Shown here: piece by piece, positions 36,664-46,366 of the stretch
Numbering within the stretch: the first letter of the stretch is position 1
How the letters are laid out: every line of letters starts with the position of its first letter
Assembly: GCF_029581275.1 (NCBI RefSeq)
Contig: NZ_CP120742.1
Coordinates: forward strand, 1,648,501 to 1,712,500
Length of the DNA: 64,000 nucleotides
Direction: 5' to 3'
From: Micromonospora sp. WMMD1155
GTDB taxonomy: Bacteria; Actinomycetota; Actinomycetes; Mycobacteriales; Micromonosporaceae
Notes under the pieces: generated by a model
Told to the model about the DNA's origin: nothing
The model's database searches: none
The model's input: the letters and a program-made list of their open reading frames with translations, nothing else
Translations under genes and position numbers: made by a program

Positions 36664-37772
36664 CCTACGACAAGGTCATCGAGGCGTACGGGGTGCGGCT
36701 GCGGCAGCTCCGCGTCGAGGACGCCGCCGACATCGTCGACGGCCTGGCCGACCCGGTCAGCAAGCGGTTCACGATCGGCTCGCCGGATCCGTACACCGAG
36801 GCCGACGCCCGTTGGTGGATCGACGTCGGGGCCCCGGCGGTCTGGACCGGCGGCGGCGCGGCGTACGCCGTCGCGGACCCGCCCACGGACCGGCTGCTGG
36901 GCATGGTGACGCTCAACAATCCGTCGCCGACCCGCGGTCAGGCCGGGATCGGCTACTGGGTACGACCCGCGGCGCGCGGGCGCGGGGTCGCCACGGCGGG
37001 TACCCGCGCGCTGAGTGACCACGCGCTCGCCGCCGGAACAGCCCGCCTGGAGTTGCTCACCCACCCGGAGAACACGCCCAGCCAGCGGGTCGCGTTGGCC
37101 GCCGGCTTCCGCTACGAGGGTTCCCGCCGGTCGGCTGCCGTCGCCCGCGACGGGGGTCGGCACGACCTGCTGGCCTGGGTACGCCTCGCCGACGATCCGC
37201 CCGGCCCGGCCGCCCGACTGCTTCCCGACCTGCCCGACGGGGTGCTCACCGACCGGGTGGTGGCGCTGCGGCGGCTCGCGCCGGACGACGCGGAGCTGAT
37301 GCACCGGTTGCACACTCGACCCGAGGTGGTGGCGAACCAGGCGCCGCCCGTGCCGCCGACGCGGGAGGCGATCGAGCGGCGCTGCCGTCTCGCCGAGAGC
37401 GGATGGCTGACCGGCGAGATCGCCCGACTGCTGATCACCGACGTGTCCAGCGGGGAACCGGTGGGCAGTTGCGGGTTGTCGTACACCGATGTGGCCGGCG
37501 GCGAGGCGTCGGTCGGCTATGCCCTGTTGCCCGACTGGCGCGGCCGGGGGTACGCGACCCGGGCGGTCCGGCTGCTCGCGGCCTGGGCGTTCGGTGTGGT
37601 CGGAATCGCTCGGTTGGGCGCCGGTACGGTGCCGGACAACATCGCGTCGCACCGGGTGCTGGAGCGGGTCGGGTTCCACCGTGAGGGCCTACAGCGTGGC
37701 CGCCTGCCGGGCCTCGACGGCACCCGTCTGGACGATCTGACGTTCGCGCTGCTCCCGAGCGATCTGCGCTGA
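36660..37772 (+). CDS. second tandem-GNAT acetyltransferase
   Basis: 370 residues with two RimJ/RimL-type GNAT domains: the first (about 1-175) has GIGYWVRPAARGRGVA and NTPSQRVALAAGF; the second (about 195-370) has VGYALLPDWRGRGYA and NIASHRVLERVGF. There is no repetitive linker here. Coupled to the preceding didomain gene, so the operon encodes four GNAT domains in two chains. A 16-bp terminator follows the stop. Confidence 0.88.
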   Translation: MTYDKVIEAYGVRLRQLRVEDAADIVDGLADPVSKRFTIGSPDPYTEADARWWIDVGAPAVWTGGGAAYAVADPPTDRLLGMVTLNNPSPTRGQAGIGYWVRPAARGRGVATAGTRALSDHALAAGTARLELLTHPENTPSQRVALAAGFRYEGSRRSAAVARDGGRHDLLAWVRLADDPPGPAARLLPDLPDGVLTDRVVALRRLAPDDAELMHRLHTRPEVVANQAPPVPPTREAIERRCRLAESGWLTGEIARLLITDVSSGEPVGSCGLSYTDVAGGEASVGYALLPDWRGRGYATRAVRLLAAWAFGVVGIARLGAGTVPDNIASHRVLERVGFHREGLQRGRLPGLDGTRLDDLTFALLPSDLR

Positions 37773-37776
37773 CGGA

Positions 37777-37818
37777 TCACCGGGTCGTGGTGGGCGAACC
37801 CGCACCACGACCCGGTGA
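37777..37818. terminator. bidirectional terminator between GNAT and hpf genes
   Basis: A perfect 16-bp stem (37777-37792 with 37803-37818) with a ten-base loop lies between convergent genes. Confidence 0.85.
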
Positions 37819-37826
37819 CGTCGCGG

Positions 37827-38465
37827 TCAGGTGGCGAGGGAGATGATGCCGTAGTCGTAGGCGTGACGCCGGTAGACGACGCTGGGGCGGCCCGACTCCT
37901 TGTCCTGGAACAGGTAGAAGTCGTGACCGACGAGCTCCATCTCGAACAACGCGTCGTCGACGGTCATCGGCTCCGCCGGGTGCACCTTCTCCCGGGCGAT
38001 GTGCCAGGGCTGCTTGTCGTCGTACTCCTCCTCGACCCGCTCCGCGACGGCGGTGCCGGCGCGGGCGCCGTCGGCCGGGGCGCTCAGCGCGGGGGCCACC
38101 AGGTCCGCGACGGGCAGGCCCGCGGTGGCCTCGGCGACGGAGATCGGCGCGTGCCGCCCCCGGTGTACGCGGCGACGGTCGGCCGCGCGGCGCAGCCGGG
38201 TGTCGAGCTTGGCGATGGCGGCGTCGAGCGCGCTGTAGAAGTCGTTCGTGCAGGCCTCGGCCCGAATCACCGGGCCCCGGGAAATGCAGGTGATCTCCAC
38301 CCGCTGGCAGTGGTCGGCCTGGCGCGGATTGCGCTCGTGAAACAGCTCGACATCGACACGAATGAGTTTGTGGTCGTAGCGTTCGATCTTTGCGAGTTTC
38401 TCGGCTACGTGCACCCGGTAATGGTCCGGTACTTCGACGTTTCGGCCCTTGACCACGATGTCCAC
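37827..38465 (-). CDS. hpf: ribosome hibernation promoting factor, long form
   Basis: 212 residues: an N-terminal RaiA/S30AE domain (MDIVVKGRNVEVPDHYRVHV onward) that binds the 30S decoding centre, a variable linker at about 115-150, and a C-terminal dimerisation domain (MTVDDALFEMELVGHDFYLFQ, VVYRRHAYDYGII). Long HPF forms 100S dimers in stationary phase. GTG with GGGAGG at good spacing. The order secA-hpf-comF matches mycobacteria. Confidence 0.95.
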   Translation of the reverse strand: MDIVVKGRNVEVPDHYRVHVAEKLAKIERYDHKLIRVDVELFHERNPRQADHCQRVEITCISRGPVIRAEACTNDFYSALDAAIAKLDTRLRRAADRRRVHRGRHAPISVAEATAGLPVADLVAPALSAPADGARAGTAVAERVEEEYDDKQPWHIAREKVHPAEPMTVDDALFEMELVGHDFYLFQDKESGRPSVVYRRHAYDYGIISLAT

Positions 38466-38711
38466 GTGACCTCCCTTGTTCGGACGGTCTTCGATCCGGT
38501 TGGCCCGGTCGCGCGCCGTGGGGAGTCCCGCTGGCGTCGACCGGTTGGTACGGCTACGCCTCCTCTCACCGCCAGGGGCGGGTGGAACGACCTCCTACCC
38601 CCGACAGCGAAACGCTAACTCCTGTTCGCTCGACAGTCACCCCATGTCGCCGAGACCGCCCAGGATTTTTCGCAGCTCGTACACCAATGGGTGAAACGGA
38701 AACACGATCGG

Positions 38712-39413
38712 TTACGAGTGGTGTCTTTTCTCGGTCGCCGCGAGCACCGCGGCGACACTCGGTGCCCAGCCGGTGGCGGTCAGCACCCGGGCTGCGGCGG
38801 CCAGGGTGACGCCGGTCGTGACGATGTCGTCGAGCAGCACCACGACGGGTGCCCCACCACCCGGGCCCGGCGTGGTGGGGCGAGGTCGGAACGCCGCCTC
38901 GGCCGCCGCCGCCCGCCCCGCGCTGTCCAGCGTGACCGAGTCGGGCCGGGGCAGCGCCCGCAGCGGACGGTGCACCCGCACCACCCAACCGCTGCGGACG
39001 AGGCGGGCCGCGCAGTGCCGGGCCAGCCGGTCCAGGTGGTCCCCGTACCGGGAGCGGGCCGCTGCCGCCGTGTCCGGGACCGGGACCAGCGCCAACGGAC
39101 GGGCCCCGCCGACCGCCGCCGCGACGACCTCCGCGAGCAGCGCGCCGAGCGGACGGGCCAACCCGTGCCGACCGTGGTCCTTGTACGCCAGCAGAGCCTC
39201 ACGCAGCGGGCCGGCGTACGGGCCGAGCGCGACGCAGGGCGGCAGGCCCGACGGGGCGGGTGTGGGCCGGACCGACAGGGGGCGCAACGCCTCCAGCGCC
39301 GAGACGCAGGCCGGGCAGACCCCGTGCCGCAGGCCGGGCCGGCGCTCCCGACAACCCGCGCAGGTGGTGGGCAGAACCAGGTCGGCGAGGTCCGCCCAGA
39401 GCCCGCTCACCAT
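38712..39413 (-). CDS. ComF-family phosphoribosyltransferase
   Basis: 233 residues. An N-terminal zinc finger (LPTTCAGCRER and GVCPACVSAL, four Cys) is followed by a PRT fold with the PRPP-binding motif VVVLLDDIVTTGVTLAAAA. ComF in Bacillus is needed for DNA uptake; actinobacterial members are conserved beside mtrAB-lpqB without a proven role. The ATG follows the lpqB stop by one base, so it is the last gene of mtrA-mtrB-lpqB-comF. Confidence 0.9.
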   Translation of the reverse strand: MVSGLWADLADLVLPTTCAGCRERRPGLRHGVCPACVSALEALRPLSVRPTPAPSGLPPCVALGPYAGPLREALLAYKDHGRHGLARPLGALLAEVVAAAVGGARPLALVPVPDTAAAARSRYGDHLDRLARHCAARLVRSGWVVRVHRPLRALPRPDSVTLDSAGRAAAAEAAFRPRPTTPGPGGGAPVVVLLDDIVTTGVTLAAAARVLTATGWAPSVAAVLAATEKRHHS

Positions 39414-39414
39414 G

Positions 39415-41232
39415 TCAGTAGAGGAAGAACGGCGCCGACGGGTTGCTCGGGCGCACACCGGCCGGCACGGGCGCGATGTCCCGCACGCGCTCCGGCTCGA
39501 TCCGCTCGAACGGGCTGCTGCGGTAGGCCACCCCGTTGGCCTCGTACATGTAGGCCCCGCTGGGTGATCGCACGGTGCGGTTCGTCGGGTACGCCGTCAG
39601 GTGGTTGACCTTGGCTCCGACGTCGGTCCGCAGCGGTGTCTCCAGGGCGCCGTCGACGCTGATCTCGTAGATCGCCTGCTGGCCCGCCGACCCCGCCACC
39701 ACCAGCCGGTCCTCCCGACCCCAGTCGACAGCCGTGAGGCCGGTCTGCGAGGTGGCCAGTTGCCGGGGCGGCCCGATCGAGACCCCGCCGCCGTCGAGGT
39801 TCACCGCGGCGACATAGAGCCGGCCTCCCGCGATCAGCGCCACCCGCTGGCCGTCGAGCGCGGCGGCCACCGCCGTGACGTTGCCGGAGGGCAGGTTGAG
39901 CGGCACCTGGTACATGCCGGCCGCCTCGTCGAAGCGGTAGAGCTGCCCGTCGGCGACCACCAGGCCGCGAGCGGCCCGGGTGTCGGCGGTACGCAGCCAG
40001 ACCGGGCGACTCATCGAGGAGTACTCCGTCTCGCTGCGGCTCACGCCAGTGACCGGCGCGGCGCCCGTGCCGACCGACAGACGGTACCGGCCGTTGCTGC
40101 TGCCCGTGGTGATCATCGCGGCGAGGATCCGCCGGTCCCTCGCCACACCGAGGTCGGCGGAGACGATGTTGCGGTTGACCTCGGGCGTCAGCGGCACCGC
40201 CCCGCTGAGCTCGCCCTCGAAGTCGAGCGGGTGGATCGCACCCTCGTACACGCCGAACCGCCGCGGGCTGTCGGCGTTCGGGTAGAGCTGCTGGGCGCTT
40301 CGTCGCTCGCTCAGATCCTGCACGGGTTGCGAGTTGTTACGGATCTTCAACTCCAGCTTGCCGGTCAGGTCACCGAGCGACCAGGCGAGTTGGGTGATCA
40401 GCTGGTCGATCCCGTTCCGGTCGTCACCGGACATGTCGAGGTTGACCTCCCACCGGCTGTCCGCGCCGGTGGCGTTGTTGATCAACTCGGTGCGGTCGGG
40501 CAGCCCGACGACCCCCGGCCGCAACCAGTCGGACGGGCCGCCGACCAGCCACTTCACCACCTCGTTGACCCGGCGTTCGCTGGGCACCGCCAACGGCCGG
40601 TAGCGCTGGTCCGGCACCAGGCGGCTGCGGTCGGAACTCCAGAAATAGATCGTCTCGTCCTGGTAGTACTGCTTGAGGGCGACGTCGCTGAGCAACAGCA
40701 CGTTCGGCGGGTCGAGGACGTAGAGGCCGGCACGGTCGTCGTTGGCACCACCGTCGAACGCCGCGCTGCGGAGCCGGAACTCGTACTCCGACTCGGTCGC
40801 GACGGGTGGGGCCAGGACCCCGTTGGCCCGCAGCACGCCGATCTGCTGCACGGTGATCTTCACGGTGGTGGTGGAGTCGCTGTTCAGGGTGTAGACCGCC
40901 TCGCGCAGCCGGACCACGTTCAGCGCGACCTCGCTGCCCTTCTTGTCCTGCAGGCGAGATTTGGACTCCGGGGCGACGTAGGCCTTGACCCGCTCGTAGG
41001 CCCGGTCCGGCTCGCCCGCGGCGGCGGACAGGAAGTTGCGCACGAACATCTCGTTGTCGCTGCCGCTGGACGTCCGCTTCGGCGGCTCGCCGCTGCGCAG
41101 GTCGACCACGCCGGCCCCCGTCGCCGCCCCACCCTTGCCGTCCACCCGCACGTCGGAGCCGGCCGGGATGCCGCAACCGGCGCCCAGCATCACCACCACA
41201 CCGAGCGCCCCGACGAGGGACTGCCGTCTCAT
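39415..41232 (-). CDS. lpqB: lipoprotein LpqB, accessory to MtrAB
   Basis: 605 residues: lipoprotein signal with lipobox MLGAGC (Cys about 19), GerMN domains in the middle (about 65-340; VVKWLVGGPSDWLRPGV) and a C-terminal beta-propeller-like LpqB domain. In mycobacteria LpqB binds the MtrB sensor domain and tunes its signalling. The ATG overlaps the mtrB stop (ATGA). Confidence 0.95.
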   Translation of the reverse strand: MRRQSLVGALGVVVMLGAGCGIPAGSDVRVDGKGGAATGAGVVDLRSGEPPKRTSSGSDNEMFVRNFLSAAAGEPDRAYERVKAYVAPESKSRLQDKKGSEVALNVVRLREAVYTLNSDSTTTVKITVQQIGVLRANGVLAPPVATESEYEFRLRSAAFDGGANDDRAGLYVLDPPNVLLLSDVALKQYYQDETIYFWSSDRSRLVPDQRYRPLAVPSERRVNEVVKWLVGGPSDWLRPGVVGLPDRTELINNATGADSRWEVNLDMSGDDRNGIDQLITQLAWSLGDLTGKLELKIRNNSQPVQDLSERRSAQQLYPNADSPRRFGVYEGAIHPLDFEGELSGAVPLTPEVNRNIVSADLGVARDRRILAAMITTGSSNGRYRLSVGTGAAPVTGVSRSETEYSSMSRPVWLRTADTRAARGLVVADGQLYRFDEAAGMYQVPLNLPSGNVTAVAAALDGQRVALIAGGRLYVAAVNLDGGGVSIGPPRQLATSQTGLTAVDWGREDRLVVAGSAGQQAIYEISVDGALETPLRTDVGAKVNHLTAYPTNRTVRSPSGAYMYEANGVAYRSSPFERIEPERVRDIAPVPAGVRPSNPSAPFFLY

Positions 41233-43079
41233 GAGCGCACCTCCGCCCGCTGCTCGTCCCCGGCCGGAGCCGGGCCACCCGCCGACGCTCCACCGCCGCC
41301 GCTGCCGGGGCCGCCGCTGCCAGGGCCGCCGCCGCGGCCACCCCCACCGGGGCCGCCGCTGCCGGGGCCGATCGCCAAGGCGCCGCCGGTGCCCGGGCCG
41401 ATGGCCAGCGGGCCACCGTCGCGCGGGCCACCGAAGGGCAGCGCGGCGTCGGCCGGGACCAGTCGCAGCGGTGAGGTGGTCAGCCGGTCGCCGGCGCGGG
41501 CCGGCAGCGTGAGCCGGAACTGTGCGCCCTGCCCGGGAGCACCCCACGCCTCCAGCCAACCGCCGTGCAACCGGGCGTCCTCCAGGCTGATCGACAGGCC
41601 CAGCCCGGTGCCACCGGTCTGCCGGGCCCGGGACGGGTCCGCCCGCCAGAACCGGTTGAACACCAACTTCTCCTCGCCCACCTTGAGCCCCACCCCATGG
41701 TCGCGGACGGTGATCGCCACAGCGGTCTCGTCGACGCCGAGGGTGATCAGCACCGGGCGGGCCTCGCCGTGCTCGACCGCGTTGCCGACCAGGTTGCGGA
41801 GGACCCGCTCGACCCGGCGCGGGTCGACCTCGGCGATCACCGGTGCGCTCGGCAGGTCGAGCTCGATCGGGACGCCCACCCGCTCGGCCAGCCCGGCCAG
41901 CCGGTCGACCACCCGGTGCACCACCGGCACCAGGTCGGTCGGCTCGGAATCCAGCATGGCGAAGCCCGCGTCGAACCGACTGATCTCCAGCAGGTCGGTG
42001 AGCAGCTCCTCGAACCGGTCCAACTCGGCCTGGAGCAACTCGGCGCTGCGGGCCACCGCCGGGTCGAACTCGTCGCGCTCGGCGAAGATCAGGTCAGCGG
42101 CCATCCGGACGGTGGTCAGCGGCGTACGCAGCTCGTGCGAGACGTCGGAGGTGAAGCGGCGCTGCAACCGGGACATCTCCTCCAGGCGCAGGATCTGCCG
42201 TTGCAGGTTGGTGGCCATCTGGTTGAACGAGGCGGCGAGCAGGGCGAGGTCGTCCTCGCCGTTGACCACCATCCGCTGGTCGAGCAGGCCGGCGGAGAGC
42301 CGCTGGGCGGTCCGCGCGGCGACCCGGACGGGGTTGACCACCAGACGGGTGACCAGCGCCGCGAGCAGCCCGAGCAGGATCACCAGGGCGACCCCGGTGG
42401 CCACCACCGTGGCTCGGGCGTCGGCGGCGGTGACGTCCTCGCGGGTCAACGGAACCAGGTAGTAGATCTCGATCTGACCGAAGCGGGTGGGCACCGGTGA
42501 GCCGTAGACCAGGTATTTGGTCGGCTCGCCGGTGAGCCGCCCGGTGCGGATCTGGCTGGCCACCTTGCCGTCGGCGATGGCCGCGCGCAGCTCCGGGCTG
42601 ATCAGCGGTCGGACGTTCGCGGCGGGCGCGGTGCGCGTCTGGATCTGGTCGGGATAGCCGTTGGCCGTGATCGCCACCACCACGCCGCTGGTCTGCTGCG
42701 GGTCGCCACCGGCGAGGTAGTTGACGGTGTCGTCGATCGTCTCCTGGAGCTGCGCCTCCTGCGGCTGGCCGTAGAGCGAGACCTGCTTGGTGGCGTAGCT
42801 GGCGCCGCTGGTCACCCGCTGCCGGACGTCACTGCGGGCGTTGTCCAGCAGGATGGTGGTGATCTTGTCAGCGATCAGGAACGCGAAACCGCCGACCAGC
42901 AGACTGGACGCGACGAGCGTGATGGTCACGACCCGGACCTGGAGCGATCGACGCCAGGTCTGGTGCACCCGGGCCACGACCCGGGCGACCCGGCCGCTCA
43001 CGGCACGCCAGACCTCCCCGCCGGCGCTGGGCCGGCGGGCTGACGTGCTCGGGGAGGGTGTGGGCGGCGAGGTCGACAC
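41229..43079 (-). CDS. mtrB: sensor histidine kinase MtrB
   Basis: 616 residues. TM helices at about 49-70 and 223-246 flank an extracytoplasmic sensor domain. HAMP follows, then HisKA with His315 in FTSDVSHELRTPLTTVR, and HATPase with LVGNAVEHGE, DHGVGLK and GTGLGLSISLED. After the kinase core comes a low-complexity Gly/Pro/Ala tail of about 60 residues (550-616). MtrB controls wall, division and osmotic genes through MtrA. Confidence 0.95.
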   Translation of the reverse strand: MSTSPPTPSPSTSARRPSAGGEVWRAVSGRVARVVARVHQTWRRSLQVRVVTITLVASSLLVGGFAFLIADKITTILLDNARSDVRQRVTSGASYATKQVSLYGQPQEAQLQETIDDTVNYLAGGDPQQTSGVVVAITANGYPDQIQTRTAPAANVRPLISPELRAAIADGKVASQIRTGRLTGEPTKYLVYGSPVPTRFGQIEIYYLVPLTREDVTAADARATVVATGVALVILLGLLAALVTRLVVNPVRVAARTAQRLSAGLLDQRMVVNGEDDLALLAASFNQMATNLQRQILRLEEMSRLQRRFTSDVSHELRTPLTTVRMAADLIFAERDEFDPAVARSAELLQAELDRFEELLTDLLEISRFDAGFAMLDSEPTDLVPVVHRVVDRLAGLAERVGVPIELDLPSAPVIAEVDPRRVERVLRNLVGNAVEHGEARPVLITLGVDETAVAITVRDHGVGLKVGEEKLVFNRFWRADPSRARQTGGTGLGLSISLEDARLHGGWLEAWGAPGQGAQFRLTLPARAGDRLTTSPLRLVPADAALPFGGPRDGGPLAIGPGTGGALAIGPGSGGPGGGGRGGGPGSGGPGSGGGGASAGGPAPAGDEQRAEVRS

Positions 43080-43091
43080 AGTGCGACCAGG

Positions 43092-43781
43092 CTATCCGGT
43101 CCCCGCCTTGTAGCCCACGCCCCGCACGGTGAGGATGATTTCCGGCCGCTCCGGGTCTGGTTCGATCTTGGCCCGCAACCGCTGGACGTGGACGTTGACC
43201 AGACGGGTGTCGGCGGCGTGCCGGTAACCCCAGACCTGTTCGAGCAGCACCTCACGGGTGAAGACCTGACGGGGTTTGCGGGCGAGCGCGACCAGCAGGT
43301 CGAACTCCAGCGGAGTCAGCTTCACCTCCTCGTCGTTGCGGCTGACGGTGTGCGCGGGCACGTCGATGGAGATCTGGTTGTCGGGCGGCCCGATGGTCAA
43401 CATCTCCGGGGCCACGTCCTCGCCACGGCGCAGGCGGGCCCGCATCCGGGCGACCAACTCCTTGGGCTTGAACGGCTTGACCACGTAGTCGTCGGCACCG
43501 GACTCCAGGCCGAGCACGACGTCCACCGTGTCGCTCTTGGCGGTGAGCATGACGATCGGCACGCCGGACTCCGCCCGGATCGACCGGGCGACGTCGATAC
43601 CACTCATTCCGGGCAGCATCAGGTCAAGCAGCACGATATCGGGGCGGCTATCACGAAATGCGGCCAACGCCCGCTCGCCGTCCGCCACGAACGAGGGCAG
43701 GAAACCCTCACTGCGCAGCACGATGCCGAGCATCTCGGCGAGCGCGGGGTCGTCGTCGACCACCAGTACGCGGGCTCTCAT
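43092..43781 (-). CDS. mtrA: response regulator MtrA
   Basis: 229 residues, OmpR family: acidic pocket VVDDDP, phospho-acceptor Asp53 in VLLDLMLPGMSG, Lys in YVVKPFKPKEL, and a winged helix ending VNVHVQRLRAKI and VRGVGYKAG. It is an essential regulator in most actinobacteria and co-transcribed with mtrB 12 bases on. Upstream, CAATAT seven bases before the ATG could be a leaderless -10. Confidence 0.96.
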   Translation of the reverse strand: MRARVLVVDDDPALAEMLGIVLRSEGFLPSFVADGERALAAFRDSRPDIVLLDLMLPGMSGIDVARSIRAESGVPIVMLTAKSDTVDVVLGLESGADDYVVKPFKPKELVARMRARLRRGEDVAPEMLTIGPPDNQISIDVPAHTVSRNDEEVKLTPLEFDLLVALARKPRQVFTREVLLEQVWGYRHAADTRLVNVHVQRLRAKIEPDPERPEIILTVRGVGYKAGTG

Positions 43782-43912
43782 GGGATTAATATTGCATCCT
43801 CATTCAGTTCGGTGGGACCGGCGTCTGCCTGGCTGTCACCATGATCCCCCTTCGGCGCCGCCCGGCGCCACCGCAGCCCCGGCCGTTTCCGCTGTCGCCA
43901 TCCGGACGGCGG

Positions 43913-45190
43913 TCAGCCGAAGAGTGCCCTCCCCCAGTGGTCCCCGCCGTCGCGTACCCCGGGAGGGCAGGCGAACACACCGCTGGAGACGTGCCGCAGG
44001 TATTCGTTCATCACGTCGTGCCGCGCCAACTGGGTCTGGATCGGCACGAACTGGCGACGCGGATCGCGCTGGTACGCGATGAAGAACAGGCCCGCGTCGA
44101 GCCGGCCGAGACCGTCCGAGCCGTCGACGAAGTTGTAACCACGGCGGAGCAACTGGGCGCCACCGTTCCGGCTCGGATGGGCCAGCGTGACGTGCGCGTG
44201 CTCGGCGATCATCGGCTTGCCGTCCGCGCCACGGGCGGCGAAGTCCGGCTCGTCGAACTCGTCGGTCCGGCCGAGCGGGGCCCCGCTGCCCTTGCTCCGT
44301 CCGACGATCTCCTCCTGCTCGGCCAGCGGGGTGCGGTCCCAGGTCTCCACCAGCATCCGGATCTTGCGGGTGACCAGGTACGAACCTCCGGTCATCCAGT
44401 CCGGCCCGTCGCCCGGCTGCACCCACAACTGGTCGCGTAGCAGGTCGGTGTCCTCGGCCTTGAGATTGGCCGTTCCGTCCTTGAAGCCGAACAGGTTGCG
44501 TGCGGTGGCCTGGTCCCGGGAGGTGGACGAGGTACGACCGAAGCCGAGCTGCGACCAGCGGACGCTCACCACGCCCATGCCGAGCCGGGCCAGGTTACGG
44601 ATGGCGTGCACGGCGACCTGCGGATCATTGGCGCACGCCTGTACGCAGAGGTCACCCCCGGAGAGCTGCGGCTGCAGCGCATCGCCCGGGAACTTCGGCA
44701 GCTCGGCCAGGGCGGCGGGCCGCCGGTCGGCGATGCCGAAGCGGTCTCGACCGTCGGCGTCGCGGAACAGCGTCGGCCCGAAGCCGATGGTCAGGGTGAG
44801 CTGCGAGGGGGGCAGGCCGAGCGCCTCACCGGTGTCGTCCGGTGGAGCCTCCGGCATCCCCCCGACCGCGCCGAGCAGCCCGGCGTCGCGGCCCGCGGCC
44901 ATCCGGGCGGCGGCGGCCGTCCACTCTTCGAGCAGCTCGACCAGCCGGCCGCGGTCCTTGGTGATCACATCGAAGGCGACGAAGTGCAGCCGGTCCTGGG
45001 CCGGGGTGACGATCCCCGCCTGGTGCTCACCGTGGAACGGCACGGCTCCGGCCGGGTGGTCGCTCGCTGCGGCCGGGCCGTGGGAGCCGTCCACCATCGC
45101 CCGCACGCCGACCGTGGCCCCGGCGACACCGGCCACACCGGCGCCGGCCAGCGTGATCGCGCGCCGCCGGGTCAACCCGTTCCCGCTCAT
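43913..45190 (-). CDS. efeB: EfeB, Tat-exported Dyp-type heme peroxidase
   Basis: 425 residues. The Tat signal contains TRRRAITLAGAG (twin Arg at about 8-9) with a hydrophobic stretch and Ala-rich cleavage region. The Dyp peroxidase fold has GFKDGTANL (GxxDG motif, catalytic Asp) and the proximal heme His in AHVTLAHPSRN. It works in the periphery with EfeU and EfeO, oxidising ferrous iron or extracting iron from heme. Third gene of efeUOB. Confidence 0.94.
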   Translation of the reverse strand: MSGNGLTRRRAITLAGAGVAGVAGATVGVRAMVDGSHGPAAASDHPAGAVPFHGEHQAGIVTPAQDRLHFVAFDVITKDRGRLVELLEEWTAAAARMAAGRDAGLLGAVGGMPEAPPDDTGEALGLPPSQLTLTIGFGPTLFRDADGRDRFGIADRRPAALAELPKFPGDALQPQLSGGDLCVQACANDPQVAVHAIRNLARLGMGVVSVRWSQLGFGRTSSTSRDQATARNLFGFKDGTANLKAEDTDLLRDQLWVQPGDGPDWMTGGSYLVTRKIRMLVETWDRTPLAEQEEIVGRSKGSGAPLGRTDEFDEPDFAARGADGKPMIAEHAHVTLAHPSRNGGAQLLRRGYNFVDGSDGLGRLDAGLFFIAYQRDPRRQFVPIQTQLARHDVMNEYLRHVSSGVFACPPGVRDGGDHWGRALFG

Positions 45191-45209
45191 CGGTCCCCCT
45201 GCGGTCCGG

Positions 45210-46343
45210 TCACTTCGCGACGGCCGCGGCGATCTTGCTGATCGGCTCGGCGAGCGCGTTGATCCCGTCGGAGAGCTCCTTGAGGTCGGGCTTGCTCAAC
45301 GCGGTGTGCAGCTTCCACCCGTCACCGTCGCGGTGCTTGCCGAGCAGGGCCTCCACATTGGCGAACTCGGTGTCCAACTGCTTGACCAGCTCCGGCGAAC
45401 GCTGTTCCAGCGCCGGTCGGAGGGCGGACACGGCGGCCTTGGAACCCTCCAGGTTGGCGGCGAAGTCCCACAGGTCGGTGTGCGAGTAGCGGTCCTCCTC
45501 GCCGGTGATCTTCCCGCTGGCCACCTCGTCGAGCAGTTCCTTGGCGCCGTTGGCGAGCTGGAGCGGGGAGAGCTTCTCGGCGTTGGCCTTGGCCACGATC
45601 TCCTTCACGTCGACCAGCAGCCGGTCGGCGATCGGGCCGTCCTCGCTGATGTCGCCGGACTGCCAGAGGTCCTTCTCGATCCGGTGGAAGCCGGTGAACT
45701 CCATCCCCTCCTCGATGACCTCCTCGCGGCCATCGATCTTGGGGTCGAGGTCGCCGAAGATCTCGGCCACCGGCTCGATCCGCTCCCAGTACGTACGGGC
45801 GACCGGGTAGAGCGCCTTGGACTTCGCGACGTCACCGGCCTTGACCGCGCCGACGAACTCCTCGGTCTTGGCGAGGAGCGCGGTGGTCTGGCTCTTGACG
45901 TAGCGCTGGTAGTTGTCCGTGGCGTCACCCAACGCGGCGTCGGCGGTGAGCGGTTGGGCGGACCCGCTGACCTTGAGCGCGCCCCGGATGCCCTTGCCGC
46001 TCATCCCCGGCTTGCAGGCCGTCTGGTAGGTGCCCGCCGGCAGCTCGACGTGCAGCTCTCGACTCAGCCCGGGGGCGATGTTCTCCACCTCGCCCATCAC
46101 CCGGTCGCCGTCGGCGTACACGTAGAACTCGGTCACCTTGGCACCCGAGTTGGTGATCTTGAAAGTGGCGGTGCCGGCGTCCAGGTCGGTCGTGCCGACC
46201 TCGCAGGCGGTGTCACTCGCCTTCACCACGATCGGACCGCCGGTCGCGGCCGGGTCGCCCTCGTCGGAACCGGAACACGCTGCCAGACCGGCCGTCGCCA
46301 GCACGCCGGCGGCGGCCAACGCGAAGAACTGGGTGGTACGCAT
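45210..46343 (-). CDS. efeO: EfeO, iron-binding lipoprotein
   Basis: 377 residues: lipobox GLAAC, an N-terminal cupredoxin-like domain (about 35-125; CEVGTTDLDAGTATFKITNSG) and a C-terminal M75 imelysin-like domain with the metal-site motif GFHRIE. Delivers iron to EfeU. Lies between efeB (19-base gap) and efeU. Confidence 0.94.
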   Translation of the reverse strand: MRTTQFFALAAAGVLATAGLAACSGSDEGDPAATGGPIVVKASDTACEVGTTDLDAGTATFKITNSGAKVTEFYVYADGDRVMGEVENIAPGLSRELHVELPAGTYQTACKPGMSGKGIRGALKVSGSAQPLTADAALGDATDNYQRYVKSQTTALLAKTEEFVGAVKAGDVAKSKALYPVARTYWERIEPVAEIFGDLDPKIDGREEVIEEGMEFTGFHRIEKDLWQSGDISEDGPIADRLLVDVKEIVAKANAEKLSPLQLANGAKELLDEVASGKITGEEDRYSHTDLWDFAANLEGSKAAVSALRPALEQRSPELVKQLDTEFANVEALLGKHRDGDGWKLHTALSKPDLKELSDGINALAEPISKIAAAVAK

Positions 46344-46366
46344 CTGAGCTGTCTCTCCTCGTGGGG

